Origin: a virus
DNA: 20,599 bases
Strand: one strand, 5' to 3'
Virus record (IMG/VR): IMGVR_UViG_3300032087_003963
Span: 1 to 20,599 of that record
The notes below the pieces were generated by a model, which was given only the letters and a program-made list of their open reading frames with translations, was not told the DNA's origin and made no database searches. Shown piece by piece: positions 12,427 to 20,536 of the stretch. The translations under genes were made by a program, and so were the position numbers. The number at the start of each line of letters is the position of its first letter. Within the stretch, counting starts at the first letter, position 1.

Positions 12427-14909
12427 TGTATCAAGCAATATCGTATAGAAGAAGTGATAACACCATACATTTATGGGATGACACTACAGGTTACAAGAAG
12501 ATCAAATACAAGCCATATGCTTATCGCAAAAGCAGATATGGTAAGTATGTGGCATTGGATGGGCAGCAGGTAGAAAAGGTATTTGAATTTGAAAGAGGCG
12601 AACCTGGTTTATACGAATCAGATATAAGTCCAGAGACGAGAACTCTGATAGATCTGTATACTGATTCAGATGAAATATCAACTGGTCATCGAACATTGTT
12701 TTTTGATATTGAGGTTGATACTACAGATAAGTTTCCTACTCCAGAGACTGCAGAGAATGCAGTCACATCTATAGCAATATTAGATGCGTCGAAAGGACAA
12801 CGAGTGGTATGGATTTTAGATCCGGATGGTACTGTAGAGAACCAGATCATTGATAATAAAACAGTTGTGTCTTGTGCTACAGAGCATGAATTGTTAGACA
12901 AGTTTCTCAGAAAATATGTTGAGATACAACCGACCATCATAACAGGTTGGAACATTGACTTCTTTGACGTTCCTTATTTGTTCAATCGAATCAGTAAATT
13001 GCTGGGAGAATCTCGCGCGAGGCAGTTATCTCCTATCAAAGATGTGATCTGGATGAAGCATAGAAATCGTTATCGAATTTCAGGTGTTGCAAGTCTAGAT
13101 TATATGGCATTGTATAAGAACTTCACATATTCACAGGAGAGCAGTTATTCTCTGGAAGCCATTTCGCAGAAAGAGTTAGGCAAAGGAAAAGTGAAGTATG
13201 ATGGCTCATTGGATGATCTGATGAGAGATGATATCATGAAGTTCATTGATTACAACATGACAGATGTGGATCTAGTCTATGAGCTCGATGAGAAAATGAA
13301 ATTGATTGATCTTGCAAGAGGTATTTGTCACAAAGGACATGTTGCATATGATGATTTCATATTTGCAACCAGATATCTAGATGGAGCTGCTCTCACATAT
13401 CTAAAACGCTTGAACATTGTGGCACCATCACGTGCAACCAGAGATTCTTCAGAACCATTAGATCTGTTAGGAGCATATGTGAAACCTCCTAATCCAGGTA
13501 GATATAAATGGGTATATGATTTAGATTTGACATCTCTATACCCGTCCATTATTATGACTCTGAACATATCACCAGAAACCAAAGTTACTAAGATAGATAA
13601 TTTTGATGGTAACAGTTATGTTAAAGGTAAGGGCCAACATTACACTGATGGATGGAATGGTTGGGAAGATACAGCCGAACTGAAAAAGTATCTGGATGAT
13701 AATGATTATTCTATTGCAGCTAATGGCGTCATCTATGATAAGAAGTTGAGCGGTTTTCTGCCAACTATTCTCGACAATTGGTTCAATGAGCGAGTTGAAT
13801 ATAAGAATCTGCGTAAGAAATATGAGAAGGAAGGTGATAAAGCGAAGGCTGAATACTTCGATCGTATGCAATTAGTAACTAAGATTCTTTTGAATTCATT
13901 CTATGGAGTATTAGGTAATCCAACTTTTAGATTTTTTGATCCTGACAATGCTGTTGCCATTACAAGTACAGGTCAGCAGTTGATCAAGTTCACTGCAGAC
14001 ATTGGTAACAAGTTCTATGAGAATGAACTTGGAGTGAAGAAAGATTATAACATATACATTGATACTGATTCAGTGTTCTTCTCATCATTGCCTCTGATCG
14101 AGAAACGGTTTGAAACATTTGATGAGACTGATGAAAAGTGGATGGCTGATCGAACCATTGAGATTGCAACTGAAATGCAGACATTCATTAACAATGCTTA
14201 TGACATCTATGCTAAACGGTTCCATCATGTAGACAAACATAGATTTGATATCAAGCAGGAGTTTGTTGCAAAGGCAGGTCTCTGGATTGCTAAGAAGAGA
14301 TATGCGCAGTGGTTGATCAATCAGGAAGGGCATACCATTTCCAGATTAGATGTGAAAGGATTGGATGTGGTAAGATCTTCATTCCCGCCTGCATTCCGAT
14401 CTTTCATGGCCGAAGTTCTGGAGGATATTCTGAATGACATTGAGAAGAATGATCTGGATGCCAAGATATTGAAGTTCAAAGATGACATTAAAGGTATGAC
14501 CATAGATCAGATCATGTTTCCTACAGGTATAAAGAATGTTAAGAAGTATCAAATTAAAAATGCAGATACATTTGCCCCGCGGCTAAAAGGAACACCTGTC
14601 CATGCCAAAGCAGCTTTGAATTACAATGACATGTTGACTTATCATAATGTGTTTAATGTTAGAGAGATTGTGAATGGCGAAAAGATTAGATGGACATATC
14701 TAAAGAATAATCCTTTACGTCTAGATGTGATGGCATTGAAAGGCAATGAAGATCCGGAGGCTCTTCATGATTACGTCGATCAGTACATTGATCATGACAA
14801 GATATTCAGATCAGCATTTCAGAACAAATTAGATGACTTCTATGGTGCATTGAATTGGGGTAAGATACCAGATAACAACAATTTGCAAAAATTCTTCTCA
14901 TTTGGTTAG
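12426..14909 (+). CDS. 43: gp43-like family B DNA polymerase with proofreading exonuclease
   Basis: This 827-residue replicative polymerase has a complete proofreading domain: Exo I FDIEV (D94, E96), Exo II GWNIDFFDVPYL (174-185, D181) and Exo III YNMTD (276-280). The polymerase motifs are A, DLDLTSLYPSI (365-375, metal ligand D367); B, KILLNSFYGVLGN (486-498); and C, IDTDS (545-549, D546 and D548). The C-terminus LQKFFSFG resembles the clamp-binding tail of T4 gp43 (LDFLFG). T4 gp43 has 898 residues; the shorter N-terminal domain accounts for much of the difference. It starts inside the HPRT stop codon (TAATG). No intron, intein or split is visible. Unlike T4, no regA gene is adjacent. Confidence 0.98.
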   Translation: MYQAISYRRSDNTIHLWDDTTGYKKIKYKPYAYRKSRYGKYVALDGQQVEKVFEFERGEPGLYESDISPETRTLIDLYTDSDEISTGHRTLFFDIEVDTTDKFPTPETAENAVTSIAILDASKGQRVVWILDPDGTVENQIIDNKTVVSCATEHELLDKFLRKYVEIQPTIITGWNIDFFDVPYLFNRISKLLGESRARQLSPIKDVIWMKHRNRYRISGVASLDYMALYKNFTYSQESSYSLEAISQKELGKGKVKYDGSLDDLMRDDIMKFIDYNMTDVDLVYELDEKMKLIDLARGICHKGHVAYDDFIFATRYLDGAALTYLKRLNIVAPSRATRDSSEPLDLLGAYVKPPNPGRYKWVYDLDLTSLYPSIIMTLNISPETKVTKIDNFDGNSYVKGKGQHYTDGWNGWEDTAELKKYLDDNDYSIAANGVIYDKKLSGFLPTILDNWFNERVEYKNLRKKYEKEGDKAKAEYFDRMQLVTKILLNSFYGVLGNPTFRFFDPDNAVAITSTGQQLIKFTADIGNKFYENELGVKKDYNIYIDTDSVFFSSLPLIEKRFETFDETDEKWMADRTIEIATEMQTFINNAYDIYAKRFHHVDKHRFDIKQEFVAKAGLWIAKKRYAQWLINQEGHTISRLDVKGLDVVRSSFPPAFRSFMAEVLEDILNDIEKNDLDAKILKFKDDIKGMTIDQIMFPTGIKNVKKYQIKNADTFAPRLKGTPVHAKAALNYNDMLTYHNVFNVREIVNGEKIRWTYLKNNPLRLDVMALKGNEDPEALHDYVDQYIDHDKIFRSAFQNKLDDFYGALNWGKIPDNNNLQKFFSFG

Positions 14910-14927
14910 GATAATTGAATTATTTAA

Positions 14928-14938
14928 CTTATATTTAG
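14928..14938 (+). promoter_or_regulatory. Candidate promoter core CTTATATTTAG before the modification/clamp unit
   Basis: The recurrent core CTTATATTTAG lies between the polymerase stop and the ATG at 14942. A TTTG is at 14901-14904 (25-nt spacer) and a TTG at 14915-14917 (12-nt spacer), so the upstream element is less regular than at the other sites. The -7 box ends 5 nt before the ATG; no Shine-Dalgarno sequence is present. Confidence 0.5.
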
Positions 14939-14941
14939 TTT

Positions 14942-15379
14942 ATGTTAGGAATAAAAGATTATTGGTACGGAAAAGAATGTGAAGGTAGATTCACAGACAT
15001 CATGACATTCTTCATTGGAAACTTCACTCCAGAAACGCCTAAGCGTCCGGATGCCCCACATATCTACATATGTACGCCGGCAACTAGACAGCTTATTGAT
15101 AAGACATCTCCATTGGATTGGGATTGGTTATTGAATCTGATGATAGTTCAGGAGGTTCCGGTTACCATAGAAGTGCAACCAGGCATGCTAAAATACATTC
15201 CAGCCATGGTACGAGTATATGCTCATATCATGTTCATGATGGAAGCGGAGGATGCATCCTTGTTGAAAGAAAATGACAGCATCAAAGTGTTGTATGCAGA
15301 TTATTCATTGTATTGTACAAGTATACAGAACATGCAGCATGTGACACCAGATGATTATAAATTTGATAGAGCATTATGA
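14942..15379 (+). CDS. Hypothetical protein, 145 residues, coupled to the glycosyltransferase
   Basis: I do not recognise this protein. It begins MLGIKDYWYGKECEGRFTDI and contains HIYICTPATRQLIDKT, a WDWLLNLMIVQEVPVTIEV stretch and an Ala/Met-rich helix (YAHIMFMMEAEDASLL). The short hydrophobic stretches look like buried strands and helices, not membrane spans. It is the first gene after a candidate promoter. Its TGA overlaps the glycosyltransferase ATG (ATGA), as that gene in turn overlaps dpdA, so the three are probably made together. A role as an accessory factor in base modification is suggested only by this coupling. Confidence 0.8.
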   Translation: MLGIKDYWYGKECEGRFTDIMTFFIGNFTPETPKRPDAPHIYICTPATRQLIDKTSPLDWDWLLNLMIVQEVPVTIEVQPGMLKYIPAMVRVYAHIMFMMEAEDASLLKENDSIKVLYADYSLYCTSIQNMQHVTPDDYKFDRAL

Positions 15380-16563
15380 AAAGAAAATTATTTTACTTCG
15401 GCTTAGAGCCATTGAAAGCTAGATATACATATCAGCTTTGCAAAGAGTGGATGCCTAAAGCATTCGAACCATATTCAAAACGTTTGGACTTCGTAGAAGT
15501 CGAAGGCGAAATGGTTGATCAGGAAATAAAGGTCGGCGCAGTGTTAGATGCAGTTGGCCGAGGTGTATATTCACTGAGTCAATGCAATCAGTTTCTGAAA
15601 ATGATCAATGAAGGTAAAGTCAAAGACAATGACATCATCTTCCTGCAAGATTATTGGACACCTGGTTTAGATGCCATATGGTACGCATTAGATCTTTATG
15701 GTATCAAAGTGAAAGTGTATGCCATGTTACATGCACAGTCAGTTGATGAATATGATTTCACTTATCCAATGCGAGATTGGATGAGACAATATGAACTTGG
15801 GTTAGACAAACGAATGTCTGGTATCTTTGTAGGCAGTACAATTCATAAACAGCAGCTACGTGATGCAGGATTCAATGCTCCAATCCATGTAGTGTCATTG
15901 CCTATTCATAAGGACGCAACTCTAACTAAACTGCCCGCAGGTAACTATGGGAAGAAGAAAGTTATTGTTTATTCTTCTCGATTAGATAAGGAAAAGAATC
16001 CTTATTTCATGATGAAAGTTGCCGAAACCTTTTTATCATATCGTCCAGATTATGAATGGCATGTCACTACCTCTGGTAAGGAGTTCAGAAGTATGACGCC
16101 AGGAGTCATTGACGAACTCAAAGCATTGGCAAAGCGTCAGCCTCGATTCAAACTCTTGAGTGGATTGACTAAACAGGAATATTATACAGAATTAGCAACT
16201 TGTAAGATTCAGTTCAATTCATCACTTCAAGATTATGTTTCCTGGACAGCAATTGAAGCTACAGCATTTGGGGCAGACATTGTATATCCATTTTTCAGAA
16301 GTTTTCCTGAGTTCATTACACCGAAACGTATGTATAAGGCATTTGATGTGAAAGATGCTCTGGAAACTATTGAAGATGCGATTGAAGCTCCGATGGCACA
16401 TCCACATATTGTTGATCGTTCTGATTTAGGTCGCAGAACAGAAGCATTTATTGTGGCAAATGATTTTGATAAAGAACTTAATGTTTGGCATGAGAAGGAG
16501 TACATTGAAGCCTTAATTGCTGGACCAGCATATAATAATCAGTTAACATTGGATTTCGAATGA
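15376..16563 (+). CDS. GT-B-fold glycosyltransferase (GT4-like)
   Basis: This 395-residue protein looks like a retaining GT-B enzyme of the GT4 type, which transfers a sugar from a nucleotide donor. The C-terminal donor domain has KKVIVYSSRLDKEKNPYF (194-211, the R202/K205 phosphate-contacting element) and QDYVSWTAIEATAFGADIVY (285-304). In the latter the usual EX7E pair appears as D286-x7-E294. RSFPEFITP follows. The N-terminal half (to about 185) would bind the acceptor, with IIFLQDYWTPG and YAMLHAQS typical of GT-B strands. It overlaps both neighbours by 4 nt (ATGA), including dpdA downstream. The acceptor is unknown; coupling to dpdA suggests a modified base in phage DNA, while a protein or host glycan is also possible. 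It does not resemble the T4 alpha- or beta-glucosyltransferases as I know them. Confidence 0.88.
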   Translation: MKRKLFYFGLEPLKARYTYQLCKEWMPKAFEPYSKRLDFVEVEGEMVDQEIKVGAVLDAVGRGVYSLSQCNQFLKMINEGKVKDNDIIFLQDYWTPGLDAIWYALDLYGIKVKVYAMLHAQSVDEYDFTYPMRDWMRQYELGLDKRMSGIFVGSTIHKQQLRDAGFNAPIHVVSLPIHKDATLTKLPAGNYGKKKVIVYSSRLDKEKNPYFMMKVAETFLSYRPDYEWHVTTSGKEFRSMTPGVIDELKALAKRQPRFKLLSGLTKQEYYTELATCKIQFNSSLQDYVSWTAIEATAFGADIVYPFFRSFPEFITPKRMYKAFDVKDALETIEDAIEAPMAHPHIVDRSDLGRRTEAFIVANDFDKELNVWHEKEYIEALIAGPAYNNQLTLDFE

Positions 16564-17747
16564 AAGAGTTAGTATATTATCCATCACTATCATCAGGAGG
16601 TTTTGCTAGTTGGTCGAAGAAAGACAAGGAGGTAGCACCTGGCATTCCGGCTAGATTCTATTCTCCAGAATTTCCAGAACCATGGCGTCATGAATATTTT
16701 CTGATCACAGCAGGTCATCATTACAAGAAGCCTGAATCTCGTAAGGAGTATGGATTAGGTGACAATGTGAAAGTGATGGGCGACTCTGGAGGATTCCAAT
16801 TGGCTACTGGTGCAATCAAATGGAAGCCAGAGTTCAAAGAAACTATATTTCATTGGTTGGAGAATAACTGTGATATCGGAGTTAATCTTGATATTCCACC
16901 GAGAGTGAAGTATGAGGGTAAGTTCTATGAGTGTCTAGATATCAGTTATGAGAACTTCAAATATTTTGCAGACAATCAATCTGGTAAGTGTGATTTCCTG
17001 AATGTGATTCAAGGTAACAATTTGGCAGAGTATGAGTATTGGTATAAGAAGGTAGCTGATTTTGATTTCAATGGTTGGTGTATCGGAGGTACTCAAAGTG
17101 GTCTTGTGTTATTAATGCAAGCTATTGCAGTGATGTTACAGAACGGAGAGTTTGATAAAGAACGAAATCGTTACATTCACATTCTAGGTATTTCCAAAGT
17201 ATCTGACTTCTTCATATTGGCATACTTCCAGAAAATGATAAACGAATATTACGGAGGTAGAATTCAGATATCAACTGACTCAAGTTCTCCGGGACAGTAT
17301 CCTGTTTATGGTATTTATCTGCATTCACCGCAATTAGGTAAGATGGTGTTCAATCAACTTCATTTTCCAAAAGGTGATGCTTTACCATACAAAGAAACAG
17401 ATCCGGTTCCTAATCCATATGGTCATCCAGTAGCTGAAGGTTTCACATTTGGCGATGTAGCTAAATATGATGCTTCATGTATGAACAAGATGACCATAAA
17501 CAATCTGATTGTTTACAATGAAACGGTTCGTCAGGTTACAGAACTAGTGAAGTGCCATGATGAATTAATAAGTTTGATGCTCCCTAATGAATTTTATCGA
17601 GCAATGACATCAATGAGAGAGATGTTTGCACATCCAGATAAGGCATATGAAATCTATGAGAAGTCACTGCCTTTATATAAGAAATACAGTTCGACGCAAG
17701 AAATATCAAACGACAGTGTATTAAACCATTTTTTTAACGTTACATAA
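16560..17747 (+). CDS. dpdA: DpdA-like DNA-guanine transglycosylase (TGT superfamily)
   Basis: This 395-residue homologue of tRNA-guanine transglycosylase is the type that in phages and genomic islands exchanges guanine in DNA for a 7-deazaguanine. Matching TGT signatures run in order: VMGDSGGFQLATG (72-84, D75), NLDIPP (109-114, D111), NVIQG (148-152), GWCIGG (172-177), HILGI (207-211) and STDSSS (238-243), where D240 is the likely nucleophile. The CXCX2C...H zinc site of tRNA TGTs is absent, as expected for a divergent, DNA-acting form. It starts in the glycosyltransferase stop (ATGA) and ends 2 nt before the clamp gene. With FolE, QueD and QueE it forms most of a DNA-modification pathway. 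A tRNA substrate cannot be excluded from sequence alone. Confidence 0.9.
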   Translation: MKELVYYPSLSSGGFASWSKKDKEVAPGIPARFYSPEFPEPWRHEYFLITAGHHYKKPESRKEYGLGDNVKVMGDSGGFQLATGAIKWKPEFKETIFHWLENNCDIGVNLDIPPRVKYEGKFYECLDISYENFKYFADNQSGKCDFLNVIQGNNLAEYEYWYKKVADFDFNGWCIGGTQSGLVLLMQAIAVMLQNGEFDKERNRYIHILGISKVSDFFILAYFQKMINEYYGGRIQISTDSSSPGQYPVYGIYLHSPQLGKMVFNQLHFPKGDALPYKETDPVPNPYGHPVAEGFTFGDVAKYDASCMNKMTINNLIVYNETVRQVTELVKCHDELISLMLPNEFYRAMTSMREMFAHPDKAYEIYEKSLPLYKKYSSTQEISNDSVLNHFFNVT

Positions 17748-17749
17748 TT

Positions 17750-18466
17750 ATGAAGAAAACAGAATTATTAAGTTTTATCAATCGTTATTATCTGAATGGA
17801 GCAGTGAATTCTGTGAAATGGAAAACATCAGATAACGGTTGTACTATTGAGTTCATATCAGATGATCAAAATGTGATAGGAACATTGACAAGCGATTCCA
17901 TTGAATTAGGAACATCTGAATTAGGAGTTTATGCTACTCCATTACTGACAAAGATGTTATCAGCCGTATCAGATGATGTGGACATTGATGTGAACAAGGT
18001 TGGAGATAAAGCTGTTAGTTTGGCTATCTCTGATGGTGAAGTTAACATGACCTTCATGTTGGCAGATCTTAGCATCATCCGTCAGGTTCCAGAACTGAAG
18101 AACATGCCCGATTGGAATGTGACTATTCCTATCACAGATGATTTCCGTAACAAGTTCATTAAGGCAAAGAATGCCATTCCAGATGCTGATAATTTTGGAG
18201 TGCATGTTAGTGCAGGTACGGCGGAGTTGGTTATCAATTATTCCACTATCAATAACAATAGAATTAAATTCAATATTGATGCTGATGATGCTACTGATAT
18301 GGGTATGACATGCTTTTCAGCATCACTGCTAAAAGAAATGATGATGGCTAACAAAGATGCTACTCAGGCTAAGTTGGAAGTGTCTGCAGCAGGATTGGCT
18401 CGTGCCACATTCACCGGATCTGATTATGAGTGTACATATTTCCTAGTTCAATTACAAGTAAGCTAA
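17750..18466 (+). CDS. 45: gp45-like sliding clamp
   Basis: This 238-residue processivity clamp would ring DNA as a trimer and tether the gp43 polymerase. Sequence similarity to T4 gp45 (228 residues) is diffuse, as usual for clamps. It is supported by length, by the beta-rich pattern, by an N-terminal segment LLSFINRYYLNGAVNSVKWK typical of divergent phage clamps, by FMLADLSIIRQVPEL in the interdomain region, and by the C-terminal strand ECTYFLVQLQVS. Position is strong support: it directly precedes dUTPase and the gp44 clamp loader. In T4 the clamp also activates late transcription; no gp33 or gp55 is seen here. Its stop overlaps the dUTPase ATG by one base. Confidence 0.92.
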   Translation: MKKTELLSFINRYYLNGAVNSVKWKTSDNGCTIEFISDDQNVIGTLTSDSIELGTSELGVYATPLLTKMLSAVSDDVDIDVNKVGDKAVSLAISDGEVNMTFMLADLSIIRQVPELKNMPDWNVTIPITDDFRNKFIKAKNAIPDADNFGVHVSAGTAELVINYSTINNNRIKFNIDADDATDMGMTCFSASLLKEMMMANKDATQAKLEVSAAGLARATFTGSDYECTYFLVQLQVS

Positions 18467-18903
18467 TGCAGGTCAAGTTCAAAAAATTGACACCAAAAGC
18501 CAAAGTGCCTTCATATGCAAATCCTGGTGATGCAGGTATGGATCTGTTTGCAGTGACGCATAAGATTGATACACGTCATCACTTTGCAGAATATCATACG
18601 GGTATTGCCATTGAGATTCCAGAAGGTCATGTAGGATTGATATTTCCTAGATCATCAAATTCCAAAAAGGATCTGATGTTGGCAAATTCAGTAGGCGTGA
18701 TTGATTCAGGTTACAGAGGTGAGATCAAATTAAGATTCAAATTCAAAGAAGAAGCTCATTGGCCATCATTGAAGCGATATGCAGATGGTGACAGAGTGGG
18801 TCAATTAGTTATTATGCCAATCCCTTATATAGAACTTTTAGAGGTGGAAAATCTATCAAGTTCAGAGCGAGGAGAAGAAGGGTTTGGTTCAACTGGAAAA
18901 TAG
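18466..18903 (+). CDS. dut: dUTPase (trimeric, all-beta)
   Basis: This 145-residue dUTP pyrophosphatase hydrolyses dUTP to dUMP, keeping uracil out of DNA and supplying dUMP for dTMP synthesis. All five motifs are present in order: I, DAGMDL (22-27); II, PRSS (61-64); III, GVIDSGYRGEI (77-87, with catalytic D80 and the Tyr that contacts the sugar); IV, GDRVGQLVI (108-116); V, RGEEGFGSTGK (135-145). The ATG at 18466 shares a base with the clamp stop (TAATG) and gives the standard N-terminus; an upstream in-frame GTG at 18430 lies inside the clamp gene and is not needed. It works with the class II reductase upstream in nucleotide supply. Confidence 0.97.
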   Translation: MQVKFKKLTPKAKVPSYANPGDAGMDLFAVTHKIDTRHHFAEYHTGIAIEIPEGHVGLIFPRSSNSKKDLMLANSVGVIDSGYRGEIKLRFKFKEEAHWPSLKRYADGDRVGQLVIMPIPYIELLEVENLSSSERGEEGFGSTGK

Positions 18904-18909
18904 GTTTAT

Positions 18910-19839
18910 ATGTTCGGAAATCAGGAGAATACACTATGGGTTGAAGCGTTTCGGCCCGACACGTTAGATGGTTATGTTGGCAATGAACATGTTGTCAGCA
19001 AAGTGAAAGTTTATCTGGAATCAGGAGATGTCCCGCATTTATTATTCTATGGACAAGCAGGTACAGGTAAAACTACATTGGCAAAGATCATTGCAAAAGG
19101 AGTTGATTCAGATGTGATGTATATCAATGCATCAGATGAAAACAACATTGAAACAGTTAGAACCAAGATTAAGAATTTTGCAAGCACAGTAGGATTTCGT
19201 CGTTGGAAGATTGTGATATTGGATGAGGCTGATTACATGACTCCTAATGGTCAGGCAGCACTTCGTAATCTGATGGAGACCTTTTCAAAGACATGTAGGT
19301 TCATATTGACATGTAACTATGTTGAAAAGATTATCGATCCTATACAGTCTAGATGTCAAGCATTTGCTATCGAGCCGCCTAATAGAAAAGAGGTGGCTAA
19401 ACGCATTGTGAACATTTTGAATGAGCGTGGTATCAAGTATGATAACCAGGATCTGGTCACAGTTATCAATTCAGGATATCCGGACATTAGACGCATATTG
19501 AATTCATGTCAAAGTCAGATTGTCGACAATCAATTGGTGATAGATGACAACAGTTTAGTTCAGGCAAATTACATGACCAAGTTGTTGGAAATTTTGAAAG
19601 GCCCATCTGATAAGAAAACTGCATTCAGAGATGCACGTCAATTGATTAATGATAGTAAGGTGAAAGACTTTACGGCCCTATACAGATATTTATTTGATGA
19701 ACTAGATACTTATGCAGAAGGTAGTATTGCCGCAGCCATTCTCATATTGGCAGAAGCTCAGTATCAGGACACATTTGCTGTCGACAAGGAACTTCATGTC
19801 ATGGCAATGTTAATCAAATTGTTAAATGAAATAAAATAG
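18910..19839 (+). CDS. 44: gp44-like clamp-loader ATPase (RFC/DnaX-type AAA+)
   Basis: This 309-residue AAA+ subunit, in T4 a tetramer with one gp62, opens the gp45 clamp and closes it round primed DNA. Walker A is GQAGTGKT (48-55), Walker B VILDEAD (102-108), sensor 1 N136 in LTCNYVEK, and the SRC box (147-149) supplies the trans-acting arginine finger. The N-terminal RPDTLDGYVGNEHVV is typical of the small-subunit RFC family. GYPDIRRILNSCQ lies at the sensor-2 region. Its length is near T4 gp44 (319). It lies 6 nt after dUTPase and 5 nt before the zinc-ribbon gene. No Shine-Dalgarno sequence is clear, so it probably depends on read-through from upstream. Confidence 0.97.
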   Translation: MFGNQENTLWVEAFRPDTLDGYVGNEHVVSKVKVYLESGDVPHLLFYGQAGTGKTTLAKIIAKGVDSDVMYINASDENNIETVRTKIKNFASTVGFRRWKIVILDEADYMTPNGQAALRNLMETFSKTCRFILTCNYVEKIIDPIQSRCQAFAIEPPNRKEVAKRIVNILNERGIKYDNQDLVTVINSGYPDIRRILNSCQSQIVDNQLVIDDNSLVQANYMTKLLEILKGPSDKKTAFRDARQLINDSKVKDFTALYRYLFDELDTYAEGSIAAAILILAEAQYQDTFAVDKELHVMAMLIKLLNEIK

Positions 19840-19844
19840 AAGTT

Positions 19845-20081
19845 ATGAGTAAGACAATCAATATGCAGGATGATAATGTAGGCCGGTCCATGGGACTGAA
19901 GATAGAAGATATGACTGATATCGTATGTTCTAATTGTGGATGTCGTTATTTCAATCAGGTACATGCGTTCAAACGAGTATCAGCATTGTTATCGCCGACC
20001 GGTAAAGAACAGATCATGCCTGTCCCAACATTCCGATGTTCAGATTGTGGTAATATTAATGAGGAATTCTTAATCAAATAA
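19845..20081 (+). CDS. Small zinc-ribbon protein
   Basis: This 78-residue protein has two cysteine knuckles, C28-x2-C31 (VCSNCGCRYF, with an additional C33) and C65-x2-C68 (FRCSDCGNIN), spaced like a zinc ribbon. The segment between them (QVHAFKRVSALLSPTGKEQIMPVPT) would form the ribbon strands. It is placed between the two clamp-loader subunit genes, 5 nt after gp44 and directly abutting gp62, so it is probably made in step with them. It might bind nucleic acid, RNA polymerase or the loader; nothing in the sequence decides. T4 has no counterpart between 44 and 62. Confidence 0.8.
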   Translation: MSKTINMQDDNVGRSMGLKIEDMTDIVCSNCGCRYFNQVHAFKRVSALLSPTGKEQIMPVPTFRCSDCGNINEEFLIK

Positions 20082-20528
20082 ATGGCTAAAACAGCTACTA
20101 TATTTGATCACTTAGCAGGTATCACATATAAGAAAACACCGTGGGAATCATTATCAGAGGCTGATCGAAAATCATTCTCTCCATATCTCATCAATCGTTG
20201 GTTAAGTATGAACGAGGATCTGATAGAGTATGTTGATGCATTCCAGCAATACACTATAGGTCCATTATCAGTACGAGAAGTATACAAACTGTATCTGGAT
20301 CTGTTACCAAAACAACGATTCAGATTCAAATATATAAAAGGTAAGAAAGTGGCAAAGTATAATAATGATTTAGTAAAACTATTGGCAGAACATTTCGAAT
20401 TGTCTAAGGCAGAGGCTACGCAATATGTGGAAATATTGTGTGAACAAGCTCCAGAAGTGTTATATGACATTGTATATAAATACGGCAAAACAGAAAAAGA
20501 AATTAAGTCAATGATTAGGAATCGTTAG
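20082..20528 (+). CDS. 62: gp62-like clamp-loader small subunit
   Basis: This 148-residue protein probably fills the place of T4 gp62, the non-ATPase subunit that completes the clamp loader with gp44. The segments WESLSEADRKSFSPYLINRWLSMNEDLIEY (split around residues 21-50) and LYLDLLPKQRFRFKYIKGKK match the pattern of clamp-loader A subunits in marine T4-type phages: an FSPY(L/M)INR-LS element followed by a Pro-Lys-Arg-Phe element. It is shorter than T4 gp62 (187) and hard to align with it directly. Gene position beside gp44 supports the call. Its ATG begins at the base after the zinc-ribbon stop. Confidence 0.85.
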   Translation: MAKTATIFDHLAGITYKKTPWESLSEADRKSFSPYLINRWLSMNEDLIEYVDAFQQYTIGPLSVREVYKLYLDLLPKQRFRFKYIKGKKVAKYNNDLVKLLAEHFELSKAEATQYVEILCEQAPEVLYDIVYKYGKTEKEIKSMIRNR

Positions 20529-20536
20529 AATATTTC

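Noticed and set aside
18430-18465. GTG start extending dUTPase
   Set aside because: The extension lies inside the clamp gene and lacks dUTPase similarity; TAATG at 18464-18468 is the typical coupled start.
20475-20482. TATAAATA, an exact match to the T4 late promoter
   Set aside because: It lies inside gp62, encoding part of Tyr-Lys-Tyr, about 70 nt before the next gene and with no matching copies before other genes. Probably chance in AT-rich coding sequence.
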